Assembly: GCA_900110975.1 (NCBI GenBank) | Contig: FOFK01000002.1 | Location: forward strand, 610,373-674,372 | Length of the DNA stretch: 64,000 nucleotides | Source of the DNA: Lachnospiraceae bacterium RM5 | Lineage (GTDB): Bacteria; Bacillota; Clostridia; Lachnospirales; Lachnospiraceae | Direction of reading: 5' to 3' | Shown here: piece after piece, positions 35,586-43,268 of the stretch | Position numbering within the stretch: position 1 is the first letter of the stretch | Layout of the letters: each line of letters begins with the position of its first letter | Position numbers and translations under genes: made by a program | Notes under the pieces: model-generated | Database searches by the model: none | Seen by the model: only the letters and a program-made list of their open reading frames with translations | What the model was told of the DNA's origin: nothing

Positions 35586-36437
35586 ATGAATGATATTACC
35601 ATGAAAGTTAAAGCCGACGAACTTATTCTTATGGCTTTAAACGAAGATATAACAAGTGAAGATATTACAACAAATTCTGTAATGCCTGAAAAATGCATGG
35701 GTATGGCAAATCTTATATGCAAGCAGGATGGTGTCATTGCAGGATTAAATGTATTTAAAAGAGTTTTTGAATTATTAGATAAAGATACAAAAGTTGAATT
35801 TTTCCATAAAGACGGTGATAACGTAAAATCAGGAGAAATTCTTGCAAATGTAACAGGAGATATAAGAACTATTCTTTCCGGCGAAAGAACAGCCCTTAAC
35901 TATCTTCAGAGAATGAGCGGTATCGCAACATACACTTCTTCTATCGTTAAACTTTTAGAAGGAAGTAATATAACACTTTTAGATACCAGAAAAACAACTC
36001 CAAATATGAGAGTATTTGAAAAATATGCCGTTAAGGTAGGTGGCGGAAGTAACCACAGATACAATCTTTCCGATGGCGTACTTTTAAAAGATAATCATAT
36101 AGGTGCTGCAGGTTCAATAACAAAAGCTGTAAACATGGCAAAATCCTATGTTTCACACGTTTACAAAATCGAAGTCGAAACTGAAAACCTTGATATGGTT
36201 AAAGAAGCTGTAGAAGCCGGCGCCGATATAATCATGCTTGATAACATGTCCATAGAAGATATGAAAAAAGCCGTTGAATTAATAGACGGAAGAGCAAAAA
36301 CAGAATGCTCAGGAAATGTTACAAAAGAAAATATTGAAACTCTTAAAGATATCGGTGTTGATTATATTTCAAGTGGAGCACTTACACATTCCGCTCCAAT
36401 CCTTGATGTTTCACTTAAAAATTTAAAACCGATTTAG
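35586..36437 (+). CDS. nadC: Quinolinate phosphoribosyltransferase
   Basis: A 283-residue enzyme that converts quinolinate and PRPP to nicotinate mononucleotide, CO2 and PPi. Visible motifs are SGERTALNYLQRMSGIAT, LLDTRKTTPNMR, the GGGSNHRYNLSDGVLLKDNHI block that binds the substrates, and the C-terminal barrel strand IIMLDNMS followed by CSGNVTKENI and YISSGALTHS. The length is typical. An AAGGG site lies 11 bases before the ATG, slightly far. It is the second gene of the nadB-nadC operon and is followed by a long hairpin terminator. Confidence 0.95.
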   Translation: MNDITMKVKADELILMALNEDITSEDITTNSVMPEKCMGMANLICKQDGVIAGLNVFKRVFELLDKDTKVEFFHKDGDNVKSGEILANVTGDIRTILSGERTALNYLQRMSGIATYTSSIVKLLEGSNITLLDTRKTTPNMRVFEKYAVKVGGGSNHRYNLSDGVLLKDNHIGAAGSITKAVNMAKSYVSHVYKIEVETENLDMVKEAVEAGADIIMLDNMSIEDMKKAVELIDGRAKTECSGNVTKENIETLKDIGVDYISSGALTHSAPILDVSLKNLKPI

Positions 36438-36493
36438 AATTAATTTAAATCTGTATTGTGATATTATTAATTATATTTTATATTGTTAACTGT

Positions 36494-36565
36494 ATTGTTA
36501 ATTATATTATTAATTATATTGTTAATTATATTGTTAATTATATTGTTAATTATATTATTAATTAT
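36494..36565. repeat. 12-bp AT-rich tandem repeat
   Basis: Six head-to-tail copies of ATT(G/A)TTAATTAT. A slippage-prone microsatellite between nadC and its terminator. Confidence 0.9.
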
Positions 36566-36612
36566 ATTGTTGAAAAAAATATTTGTAGTTATAGCAGCAA
36601 ATTATTATAAAA

Positions 36613-36690
36613 CAGATCGCCCTGTCGATATTAACCTGGAATTCCTGGCACATATCTATAAACAAGGCGGTCTTTTTCTTTTTTCTTTTT
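36613..36690 (+). terminator. Long hairpin terminator of nadBC
   Basis: Outer arms AGATCGCCCTGT (36614-36625) and ACAAGGCGGTCT (36662-36673) pair with two G-U positions. Inside is a second palindrome around GGAATTCC, and a T/C-rich run of T5-6 blocks follows. It is larger than usual and could also be a stable 3' RNA. Confidence 0.65.
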
Positions 36691-36719
36691 TCTTTTTTCT
36701 TTTAAACTCCACACCTTAG

Positions 36720-36884
36720 GTAACGTAGATTTTCCAAATACTAACTTCTACGTTACTCCAGCTTTTTCTTCTACTCTCCTCAAGTAACGTAGATTCCTCA
36801 AAGGCTAGTTTCTACGTTACTTCAGCTTTTTCTTTTCCTCTCTTCATGTAATGTAGATTCCTCAAAGGTTAGTTTCTACGTTAC
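36720..36884. repeat. Three 64-bp tandem copies with GTAACGTAGA palindromes
   Basis: Copies start at 36720, 36784 and 36848. Each has GTAACGTAGA about 27-28 bases before TCTACGTTAC, so each can form a stem-loop with a loop of about 17 bases. The spacing segments (CAGCTTTTTCTT) are also repeated. The same palindrome recurs at 63940-63985. Confidence 0.88.
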
Positions 36885-36940
36885 TTCCAAATTTCCCTTC
36901 CCCATTTCGTTCTTCAAAAAGCCATAATTTCTTATGCCTT

Positions 36941-37115
36941 TGCCATATTTATAGCTATTTTTTACCAAATATGCCTTTTTTCTCCTTCAAACAGCTATAA
37001 ATTCTTCTGCTTCTGCCATATTTATAGCTACTACTTACCAAATATGCCTTTTTTCTCCTTCAAACAGCTATAAATTCTTCTGCTTCTGCCATATTTATTG
37101 CCACCACTTACTAAA
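36941..37115. repeat. 73-bp tandem repeat, about 2.4 copies
   Basis: Copies begin TGCCATATTTAT at 36941, 37014 and 37087, with exact period 73; the third is partial and diverging. Each full copy contains an inverted pair ATAGCTA/CAGCTATAA. Function unknown. Confidence 0.85.
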
Positions 37116-37242
37116 TCTGATTAAGTCCAATTCAAGTCCAAATTTGTATTCAAATTCACCTTTAGATTTTTAATATTTTTAATGATTTAATATTTTTAAT
37201 GTTTTATAGCCTTCTCTTCCCAAAACATCAAAGAAAAAAAGA

Positions 37243-37281
37243 GGATGGTAACGTAAAATTTAAAATTTTACGTTACCATCC
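37243..37281 (-). terminator. Perfect long hairpin terminator of the amt gene
   Basis: Perfect inverted repeat with 17-bp arms starting GGATGGTAACGTAAAAT. On the minus strand it is followed by CTCTTTTTTTC. The stem contains the GTAACGT/ACGTTAC core of the repeat family next to it. It lies 139 bp after the amt stop. Confidence 0.8.
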
Positions 37282-37384
37282 TTAAATTTCACATCCTTAA
37301 ATTCTACAGTTTTAAATTCTACAGTTTTAAACTCCACAACCTTAAACACTACAGCCTTAAATTCCACAACCTTAAACTCTATAA
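37280..37384. repeat. 15-bp tandem repeat, seven copies
   Basis: Seven degenerate copies with consensus CCTTAAATTCTACAG between the amt terminator and the end of the amt gene. The period of 15 is exact. Confidence 0.85.
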
Positions 37385-37419
37385 CCTTCACACACTTATC
37401 TTTAACTCAGCAACATTCT

Positions 37420-39213
37420 CTACTCTACTTCGCCCTGTAATGCATCGAATCCTTCTTCGCCGGTTCTAACTTTTACAACATTCTCAACATCATGTACGAA
37501 GATCTTACCATCACCGATATTACCTGTATATAAAGCTTTCTTAGCAGCTTCAATAACATCTCTTACAGGTACTTTACTAACTACTACTTCGATTTTAACT
37601 TTAGGAAGTAATACCATATCTACTTCAATACCTCTGTAATATTTAGCATTACCTTTCTGAGCACCACAACCTACAACCTGAGTTGCTGTAATACCCATAA
37701 CTCCAATCTTATTAAGTTCTGCCTTCAAATCTTCAAACTTACTCTGTTTACAAATAATATCAACTTTAGAAATCTTAACTCCTGTATCTGACGCAATATT
37801 AGATGGTGATGACATTAACTGTACAGGAACAGCTTCATCAACACTTGCTTTAACATTTTCGCTTACACTGCTAACTCCATCTGCTCCAACGCCTCCGGAA
37901 ACTTTTCTAAATTTCTTAGCAACTTCCCCATCTAAAATTGTTGGAACTGTTGGCATAAAGTCAGCATATGAAGATGTAAGATTATGTTCTGTTAAATCAA
38001 GTCCTAAAATTTCTTCTTCTCTTGAAGCTCTAAGTCCAATTGTATGTTTAATAACTTCAAATACAACAAACATTGTTGCAAAAACCCATGCACAAACTGA
38101 TACAACACCAAGCGCCTGAACACCTAAAAGTTTAGCTCCGCCACCACAGAATAATCCATAAGCAGCTTTTCCATTTAATTCAATTGTTCCATCTGAGAAA
38201 AGTCCGACTGCAATTGTTCCAAATAAACCATTACAGAAATGAACACCTACAGCACCAACAGGATCATCTATTTTTAAAACTTTATCTACAAATTCAACAC
38301 CAAATACAATTATAACACCTGAGATTGCACCAATAATTGCTGCAGATGCCGGAGAAACTGTATCACAACCTGCTGTAATAGCAACAAGTCCGGCAAGCGA
38401 ACCGTTAAGTGTCATTGAAACATCAGGTTTTTTATATCTAATCCATGTAACAATCATAACAACTACTGTAGCTACAGCTGCTGCAAGGTTTGTTGTTACA
38501 AAAACCTTTCCTGCGAGTAATACATTATCGCCTTCCATGGAAACTGTTGAACATCCGTTAAATCCAAACCAGCAGAACCAAAGAATAAAACATCCAAGTG
38601 CTCCAAGTGTAAGTGAATGTCCAGGGATTGCTTTTGGCTTTCCATCTTTTCCATATTTACCAATACGAGGTCCAAGTATTTTAGCACCAATCAAGGCTGC
38701 AGCACCACCTGTCATATGAACAGCACAAGAACCTGCAAAATCATGAAATCCCATATTTGCTAACCATCCGCCGCCCCAGATCCAGTGAGCTTCAATTGGA
38801 TAAACAACAAGACTTATAATAAAACTATAAATACAATATGATAAAAATTTTGTTCTTTCAGCCATTGCACCAGAAACAATTGTTGCAGCTGTTGCACAAA
38901 ATACTGTCTGGAAAATTAAGTATGCATAGAAAGGTACTCCGTCAGGAAGCATTGATGTTCCATAATTTGCTTCTGAAGCAATACCTTTAAATGAACCAAT
39001 AAATCCATTTCCGGCACCAAACATAAGTCCAAAACCAACGAGCCAGAAAATCGGTGTACCAATTGAAAAGTCCATAAGGTTTTTCATAATAATATTTCCA
39101 GCATTTTTAGCTCTTGTAAATCCGGTCTCAACCATTGCAAATCCAGCCTGCATAAAGAATACAAGGGCTGCACCTATAAGTACCCACATTGTATTTAATG
39201 CACTAAATTCCAT
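37420..39213 (-). CDS. amt: Ammonium transporter fused to a PII signalling domain
   Basis: A 597-residue fusion. Residues 1-400 form an 11-helix Amt/MEP/Rh channel with AGFAMVETGF near the start, the conserved pore region IEAHWIWGGGWLA, MTGGAAALIGA and GAVGVHFCNG with a pore histidine. After a linker of about 80 residues the C-terminal 110 residues are a complete PII (GlnK/GlnB) domain: KVDIICKQSKFEDLKAELN at the start, the T-loop region KGNAKYYRGIEV, and VRDVIEAAKKALYTGNIGDGKIFVHDVENVVKVRTGE (TGxxGDGKI nucleotide/2-oxoglutarate loop, described in parts). Normally GlnK is separate and plugs Amt. The start is ATG 39213 with TTGGAGG upstream; GTG 39243 has no site and overlaps leader structure. 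Confidence 0.93.
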   Translation of the reverse strand: MEFSALNTMWVLIGAALVFFMQAGFAMVETGFTRAKNAGNIIMKNLMDFSIGTPIFWLVGFGLMFGAGNGFIGSFKGIASEANYGTSMLPDGVPFYAYLIFQTVFCATAATIVSGAMAERTKFLSYCIYSFIISLVVYPIEAHWIWGGGWLANMGFHDFAGSCAVHMTGGAAALIGAKILGPRIGKYGKDGKPKAIPGHSLTLGALGCFILWFCWFGFNGCSTVSMEGDNVLLAGKVFVTTNLAAAVATVVVMIVTWIRYKKPDVSMTLNGSLAGLVAITAGCDTVSPASAAIIGAISGVIIVFGVEFVDKVLKIDDPVGAVGVHFCNGLFGTIAVGLFSDGTIELNGKAAYGLFCGGGAKLLGVQALGVVSVCAWVFATMFVVFEVIKHTIGLRASREEEILGLDLTEHNLTSSYADFMPTVPTILDGEVAKKFRKVSGGVGADGVSSVSENVKASVDEAVPVQLMSSPSNIASDTGVKISKVDIICKQSKFEDLKAELNKIGVMGITATQVVGCGAQKGNAKYYRGIEVDMVLLPKVKIEVVVSKVPVRDVIEAAKKALYTGNIGDGKIFVHDVENVVKVRTGEEGFDALQGEVE

Positions 39214-39252
39214 AATATCCTCCAATCTGAAGGTATCTGTCACAAAAAATCA

Positions 39253-39286
39253 GCCGAAGGCCAATCCATAACGTGACACCTTCGGC
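39253..39286 (-). promoter_or_regulatory. amt leader hairpin 2, terminator-like candidate attenuator
   Basis: Minus strand arms GCCGAAGG and CCTTCGGC with an 18-base loop, followed by TGATTTTTT. It lies 40 bp before the amt start. AAGGT-GTCAC within its 5' half can also pair with GTGAC...ACCTT just downstream (39230-39243) with a four-base bulge. The layout matches the glnN leader. Confidence 0.65.
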
Positions 39287-39345
39287 ACAAAAATTAATAT
39301 TTAATTCTACTGTATCCATTGCAATAATACATTAATAACAAAAAC

Positions 39346-39373
39346 AACGGCATCTGATAAATCAGACGCCGTT
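39346..39373 (-). terminator. Hairpin 1: terminator of the HD gene or first amt leader attenuator
   Basis: Minus strand AACGGC(G)TCTGA-TTTA-TCAGA(T)GCCGTT followed by GTTTTTG. It comes 53 bp after the HD gene stop, but about 10 bases after the start point expected from the strong amt promoter, so it also sits in the amt leader. Confidence 0.8.
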
Positions 39374-39387
39374 GCCTTACACGGTGT

Positions 39388-39415
39388 ATTATACAATAAG
39401 TCTTTTTATTGTCAA
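39388..39415 (-). promoter_or_regulatory. Strong amt promoter
   Basis: Minus strand TTGACA (39410-39415), 16-base spacer, TATAAT (39388-39393), directly after the HD gene stop codon. The resulting leader of about 165 bases holds two terminator-like hairpins. Confidence 0.75.
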
Positions 39416-39425
39416 GTATTTTTTT

Positions 39426-39893
39426 TTATACATAAGCCAAAATCATTCTTTTTATTGCTCCGGCCCTTTCGTAAATAGCACTGTATTTATCTGCGATTCC
39501 CACAATCACACTCTCCTTATATTTAGGTAAATGCGTAATATTCAGAGGCCACATATGCGAATAAATAATATTTTTCTCAATATCTGATAAATCATATCGC
39601 TCATTTGCGTTTTCTAACGCGATCTCTGCATGATACATTCCATGATCAAAGGCTTTCACATCTCCGTTATGAATATCATATAAAAAGAAATCATGCAACA
39701 TAGCACCTCTTGCTAAATCCTTTGTGTTAACCTTCAGTCTTAAAAATTTGGAAATTTTACCTGATACCTCTGCAACATGCATACAATGTTTAAACGTATT
39801 ACTTGAGCCATGCTGGCTGTAATTTTCCATGCTTCTTACTAAAGGATCATTTGCCAATTCCCTGATTGTTTCATTATACAATGCTTCATTCAC
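39426..39893 (-). CDS. HD-domain metal-dependent phosphohydrolase
   Basis: A 155-residue single-domain HD protein. The metal ligands are visible in order: His in TFKHCMHVAEVS, the HD pair in GAMLHDFFLYD, His residues in DHGMYHAEIALEN and SHMWPLN, and a final Asp in GIADKYSAIYERAG. HD proteins of this size hydrolyse nucleotides or other phosphate esters; similar small ones are annotated YfbR/HDIG-like in Clostridia, and the true substrate is unknown. The start is GTG 39893 with GGAGG eight bases upstream. It is monocistronic, divergent from queC across a 297-bp gap that holds the que promoter and riboswitch and nothing else I can recognise. Confidence 0.8.
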   Translation of the reverse strand: MNEALYNETIRELANDPLVRSMENYSQHGSSNTFKHCMHVAEVSGKISKFLRLKVNTKDLARGAMLHDFFLYDIHNGDVKAFDHGMYHAEIALENANERYDLSDIEKNIIYSHMWPLNITHLPKYKESVIVGIADKYSAIYERAGAIKRMILAYV

Positions 39894-40105
39894 AAAGACT
39901 ACCTCCGTAACAATTCACTTTGCTACCACCTCTTTCATAAACAAAAAAACTAAACACGCCCATTAGTTACTAACTTGATTTTAACACATCCACAAATATA
40001 AAACCATAAAATTCAAACTATAAACTTTAAAAATTAATGTAAAATTTTTTGGTGTATTTTTGTATAATTTTTAAATATTTCAAAATATTTTTATTTGTTT
40101 TTTCC

Positions 40106-40134
40106 TTTACATAGCACATATTATTATATATAAT
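40106..40134 (+). promoter_or_regulatory. que operon promoter
   Basis: TTTACA (40106-40111), exact 17-base spacer, TATAAT (40129-40134). It stands 12 bases before the riboswitch. Confidence 0.8.
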
Positions 40135-40145
40135 AATACTTCATA

Positions 40146-40185
40146 AGTTGTTCGAAAACCAACCAACTATAAAAATACTAGGAGG
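40146..40185 (+). promoter_or_regulatory. preQ1-I riboswitch
   Basis: P1 stem AGTTG (40146-40150) / CAACT (40164-40168), loop beginning with the conserved TTC, then the A-rich tail ATAAAAA and CTAGGAGG. The order and tail match the Bacillus queC preQ1-I aptamer (stem, TTC, loop, stem, ATAAAAAACTA). The tail runs into the AGGAGG ribosome binding site of queC, so translational shut-off when preQ1 is bound is expected. The operon it precedes makes preQ1. Confidence 0.8.
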
Positions 40186-40190
40186 AAAAA

Positions 40191-40886
40191 ATGTCTACTA
40201 AAGCATTAGTCTTATCAAGTGGCGGACTTGATTCAACAACATGTCTTGCCCTTGCTATCGATAAACACGGAAGAGAAAATGTTTCTTCCATCTCGATTTT
40301 TTATGGTCAGAAGCATAATAAAGAATTAGCAGCAGCAAAAGACATCGCAAAATATTATGATATAAATCATTACGAATTTGATTTATCGCCTATTATGAAA
40401 TATTCTGACTGTTCATTACTTTCAAATTCAACAAAAGAAATTATTCATAAAAGTTATTTCGAACAGATATCCGAATCTGAATCAGGCATTGTATCTACAT
40501 ATGTGCCATTTAGAAACGGTTTGTTTTTATCTACGGCAGCAGCACTTGCAACAAGTATATATCCTGATGATGACTGCCTTATTTATCTTGGAGCACATGC
40601 TGATGATGCTGCATTAAACGCATACGCAGACTGTTCTGATGAATTTATGGAATCAATGGGAAAAGCAATTTCCATCGGAACATATGATAAAGTCAAACTG
40701 GTATGTCCTTTTGTTGACACAAATAAAGCAGGTGTTGTAAAACTTGGTCTAAAGTTAAAAGTACCTTATGAACTTACATGGAGCTGTTATGAGGGTGGAG
40801 AAAAACCTTGTATGACATGTGCAACATGTTTAGACAGGATTGCTGCATTTAAAGCAAATAATGCAAAGGATCCGGCTGTAAAATAA
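40191..40886 (+). CDS. queC: 7-cyano-7-deazaguanine synthase
   Basis: A 231-residue enzyme that converts 7-carboxy-7-deazaguanine to preQ0 with ATP and ammonia, on the way to queuosine. The N-terminus has the PP-loop ATP pyrophosphatase motif LSSGGLDSTTCLALA. The C-terminal zinc-binding cysteines appear as SCYEGGEKPCMTCATC. YVPFRNGLFLSTAAALA and GAHADDA are further QueC hallmarks. It is the first gene of queC-queD-queE-folE, controlled by the preQ1 riboswitch directly upstream. Confidence 0.96.
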   Translation: MSTKALVLSSGGLDSTTCLALAIDKHGRENVSSISIFYGQKHNKELAAAKDIAKYYDINHYEFDLSPIMKYSDCSLLSNSTKEIIHKSYFEQISESESGIVSTYVPFRNGLFLSTAAALATSIYPDDDCLIYLGAHADDAALNAYADCSDEFMESMGKAISIGTYDKVKLVCPFVDTNKAGVVKLGLKLKVPYELTWSCYEGGEKPCMTCATCLDRIAAFKANNAKDPAVK

Positions 40887-40899
40887 GAAAGGTGATTAA

Positions 40900-41232
40900 A
40901 TGTATAGAGTAAAAAAAAGAATTGAAATAAGCGCTGCTCATAAACTTATTCTTGATTATGACAGCAAATGCAATGACCTTCATGGTCATAACTGGATAAT
41001 TTATGTATATCTCCAGAGTGAAGAACTTGACAGCAACGGAATGGTCTATGATTTCACACAGATAAAAGATGAAATCATAAGTTCCCTTGACCATAAATGT
41101 TTAAACGATGTCCTTGACTGTAATCCTACAGCTGAAAATATTGCAAAATGGATTTGTGATAAAATAGGCGAAAAATGCTATAAAGTCACTGTTCAGGAAA
41201 GTGAAGGAAACATTGCAGAATATGAAAAATAA
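40900..41232 (+). CDS. queD: 6-carboxy-5,6,7,8-tetrahydropterin synthase
   Basis: A 110-residue member of the PTPS/QueD family that makes 6-carboxytetrahydropterin from dihydroneopterin triphosphate. Zinc ligands are His in SAAHKL and the pair in LHGHNW; the late catalytic segments are SLDHKCLND (Asp/His) and VQESEGN (Glu). It is short but complete (family about 115-140). It starts 13 bp after queC behind AAAGGTGAT. Confidence 0.94.
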   Translation: MYRVKKRIEISAAHKLILDYDSKCNDLHGHNWIIYVYLQSEELDSNGMVYDFTQIKDEIISSLDHKCLNDVLDCNPTAENIAKWICDKIGEKCYKVTVQESEGNIAEYEK

Positions 41233-41899
41233 TAATGATATAACATTTCCTGTCAATGAAATATTTGACAGTATTGACGGCGAAGGAATAACCCAGGGAG
41301 CCCTTACTACATTTATAAGACTTACAGGGTGCAACTTAAACTGTTCATACTGCGATACAAAATATGCCCTGACAAGTGATGAAAAAACTATAATGAGCAT
41401 TGACAAAATCGTAGACAGAGTGTTAAGTACAGGCTACTCAAGAGTTACAATAACCGGTGGCGAACCGCTTTTACAAAATAACCTGCCGGAGCTTATAAAT
41501 GAACTTATAAAAAATAATATTACCGTAAATATCGAAACAAATGGTTCTCTTGATATAAGCAGATACCTGATACCTGGAGTAATTATTACCATGGATTATA
41601 AATGTCTTTCAAGTAATATGGAATCTAAGATGCTTTTAAGCAATTTAGAACTTTTAAGAGAAACAGACGTATTAAAATTTGTCATCGAAGAAAAAGATTT
41701 TGATACCGTACGAAAGATACTTAAGAATTATAATATAAAAAGCCATATTTTTTTAAATCCTATATTTGGAAAGATTAAACCTTATATGCTTGTAGATTTC
41801 TTAAAAGATCTGCATAAAGAAAATATTGATACAAAAAATATAAGGGTCGGCTTACAGATCCATAAAATTATATGGGATCCTGATAAAAGAGGCGTATAA
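41222..41899 (+). CDS. queE: 7-carboxy-7-deazaguanine synthase (radical SAM)
   Basis: A 225-residue radical SAM enzyme that rearranges 6-carboxytetrahydropterin to 7-carboxy-7-deazaguanine. The cluster motif is CNLNCSYCDT (Cx3CxxC type) after DGEGITQGALTTFIRLTG; the SAM-binding TGGEPLLQ follows and then VNIETNGS. ATG 41222 is chosen (overlap of 11 bp with queD); GTG 41201 would add seven residues without a proper ribosome site. The protein is at the short end for the family. Confidence 0.93.
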   Translation: MKNNNDITFPVNEIFDSIDGEGITQGALTTFIRLTGCNLNCSYCDTKYALTSDEKTIMSIDKIVDRVLSTGYSRVTITGGEPLLQNNLPELINELIKNNITVNIETNGSLDISRYLIPGVIITMDYKCLSSNMESKMLLSNLELLRETDVLKFVIEEKDFDTVRKILKNYNIKSHIFLNPIFGKIKPYMLVDFLKDLHKENIDTKNIRVGLQIHKIIWDPDKRGV

Positions 41900-41929
41900 T
41901 ATAACTTCATTTTAGAAAAGAGGAAAAAA

Positions 41930-42502
41930 ATGGATACAAAGAAAATAGAACAGGCTGTTACAGATTTTTTAATTGCAATAGGCGAAGATCCTACCCGTCC
42001 GGGACTTGTAGAAACACCTGACAGAGTAGCAAGAATGTGTCAGGAAATTTTCGAAGGAATAAATTATACAAACGAAGAAATTGCAAATATGTTCAATAAA
42101 ACATTTGATATCACAGAGAATAAAAACGATATGGTTCTCATCAAAGATATTGATGTTTTCTCATACTGCGAACATCATCTTGCACTTATGTATGATATGA
42201 AAGTGTCAGTTGCTTACATTCCAAACAAAAAAGTTCTTGGTCTTTCAAAAGTTGCAAGAATTGCAGATATGGCTGCAAAAAGATTACAGTTACAGGAAAA
42301 ACTTGGAAATGACATTGCAGAAATCATTTCACTTGCAAGTGATTCAAAAGATGTGGCTGTAATGATTAAAGGATGCCACTCATGTATGAGTGCAAGAGGA
42401 ATCAAAAAAGCAAATGCCACTACAATAACAACAACTTATACCGGAAAATTCAAAGAAGATATAAATCTTCAGAATAAATTCCTTGCAAACCTTGCCTTAT
42501 AA
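41930..42502 (+). CDS. folE: GTP cyclohydrolase I
   Basis: A 190-residue type IA GTP cyclohydrolase producing dihydroneopterin triphosphate, the QueD substrate. Zinc ligands are Cys/His in FSYCEHHLALMY and the later Cys in KGCHSCMSARG; GLSKVARI and PTRPGLVETPDRVARM are family hallmarks. Placed last in the que operon it may serve queuosine first and folate second. Standard length; AGAGGAAAA upstream. Confidence 0.95.
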   Translation: MDTKKIEQAVTDFLIAIGEDPTRPGLVETPDRVARMCQEIFEGINYTNEEIANMFNKTFDITENKNDMVLIKDIDVFSYCEHHLALMYDMKVSVAYIPNKKVLGLSKVARIADMAAKRLQLQEKLGNDIAEIISLASDSKDVAVMIKGCHSCMSARGIKKANATTITTTYTGKFKEDINLQNKFLANLAL

Positions 42503-42548
42503 AAACTAAAAAATACATGCTACGCAAAACATTGCAAAATAATTCAAA

Positions 42549-42588
42549 AAAATACCCTTTCCTGCAATACACAGTGAAAGGGTATTTT
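42549..42588 (+). terminator. Terminator of the que operon
   Basis: Arms AAAATACCCTTT (42549-42560) and AAAGGGTATTTT (42577-42588) with a 16-base loop, followed by ATTTTAC. The symmetrical A/T flanks make it usable from both sides, so it can also end the convergent gene at 42620. Confidence 0.88.
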
Positions 42589-42619
42589 ATTTTACATACA
42601 GATTAAATTATCTGTTTTA

Positions 42620-43168
42620 TTATCTGATTCTTTCATAGAATTCAGCTCTTGAAGCACTCATCCAAGGACCAACATAGAGCATAAGAAGACCACATGTTAA
42701 ACATGATAATAAAATCCATCCGATAAATGAAAGATCTAAAAGGAATAATTCCATCTTATGTCCTTCCATCATTTCCTTTGATGCTGTAATAGCTTCAGTT
42801 CCTGACATTTCAGGGTTATCATTCTGAATAAAGAAACACATTGCATATGAGTATGATTTAATAATTCCAGGAATTACAAATAACAACGACCATAATGTAA
42901 TAAAAATTTCATATAAAAGTCCGGTTACCATTGTATTAACAAAATTATTAAATCCTGAGAATACTAAATTAAAATCAGCTTCACCTTCTCTTACAACTGC
43001 TAAAAAGAGAGCTGCTAAACCAACTGAAGCAGGACCAACAATAAAAATTGATAATCCGATACTGCTTACGGCTCCTACAATCAATCCCATAACCAATGAT
43101 GCACCAATGACTGTGCCCCATTTTCCACTAAGTTTCTGCTTAGCACTTGCTTTAATTTCGCTATTCAT
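42620..43168 (-). CDS. DUF975 family membrane protein
   Basis: A 182-residue membrane protein of the DUF975 family, common in Lachnospiraceae and other Firmicutes. It starts with the family's NSEIKASAKQKLSGKWGTVIG, then about four hydrophobic helices, with VIPGIIKSYSYAMCFFIQNDNPEM in the middle (described in parts: VIPGIIK, SYSYAM, DNPEM) and YVGPWMSASRAEFYE at the end. The role is unknown. ATG 43168 follows GGAAAGAA. It stands alone between the que operon and the tRNA cluster. Confidence 0.85.
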   Translation of the reverse strand: MNSEIKASAKQKLSGKWGTVIGASLVMGLIVGAVSSIGLSIFIVGPASVGLAALFLAVVREGEADFNLVFSGFNNFVNTMVTGLLYEIFITLWSLLFVIPGIIKSYSYAMCFFIQNDNPEMSGTEAITASKEMMEGHKMELFLLDLSFIGWILLSCLTCGLLMLYVGPWMSASRAEFYERIR

Positions 43169-43268
43169 TTTTTCTTTCCTCCGCTTTTTATTAGTAATTA
43201 TGGAAACTTTATCATAATACCATAACCATTTTAATATATATTAATAAATAACACAATAAAAAAACACA

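Larger units (their letters stand above)
36438..37419. other. 982-bp gene-free stretch made of tandem and inverted repeats
   Basis: No credible gene. It contains, in order: a 12-bp AT-rich microsatellite, a hairpin terminator for nadBC, three 64-bp copies with GTAACGTAGA/TCTACGTTAC palindromes, two and a half copies of a 73-bp repeat, a long perfect hairpin that ends amt, and seven copies of a 15-bp repeat. Open frames here are translations of simple repeats. Confidence 0.85.

Noticed and set aside
36483..36719. 78-codon plus-strand frame starting with Leu/Ile repeats
   Set aside because: It is the translation of the 12-bp AT repeat plus the nadBC terminator; no ribosome site and no family features.
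36720..37384. Repeat arrays as a CRISPR
   Set aside because: Copies are directly adjacent with the variation inside them, there are no unique 30-40 bp spacers and no cas genes.
39214..39243. GTG start of the ammonium transporter at 39243
   Set aside because: No ribosome site is spaced for it, while TTGGAGG precedes ATG 39213; the ten extra codons overlap the leader pairing.
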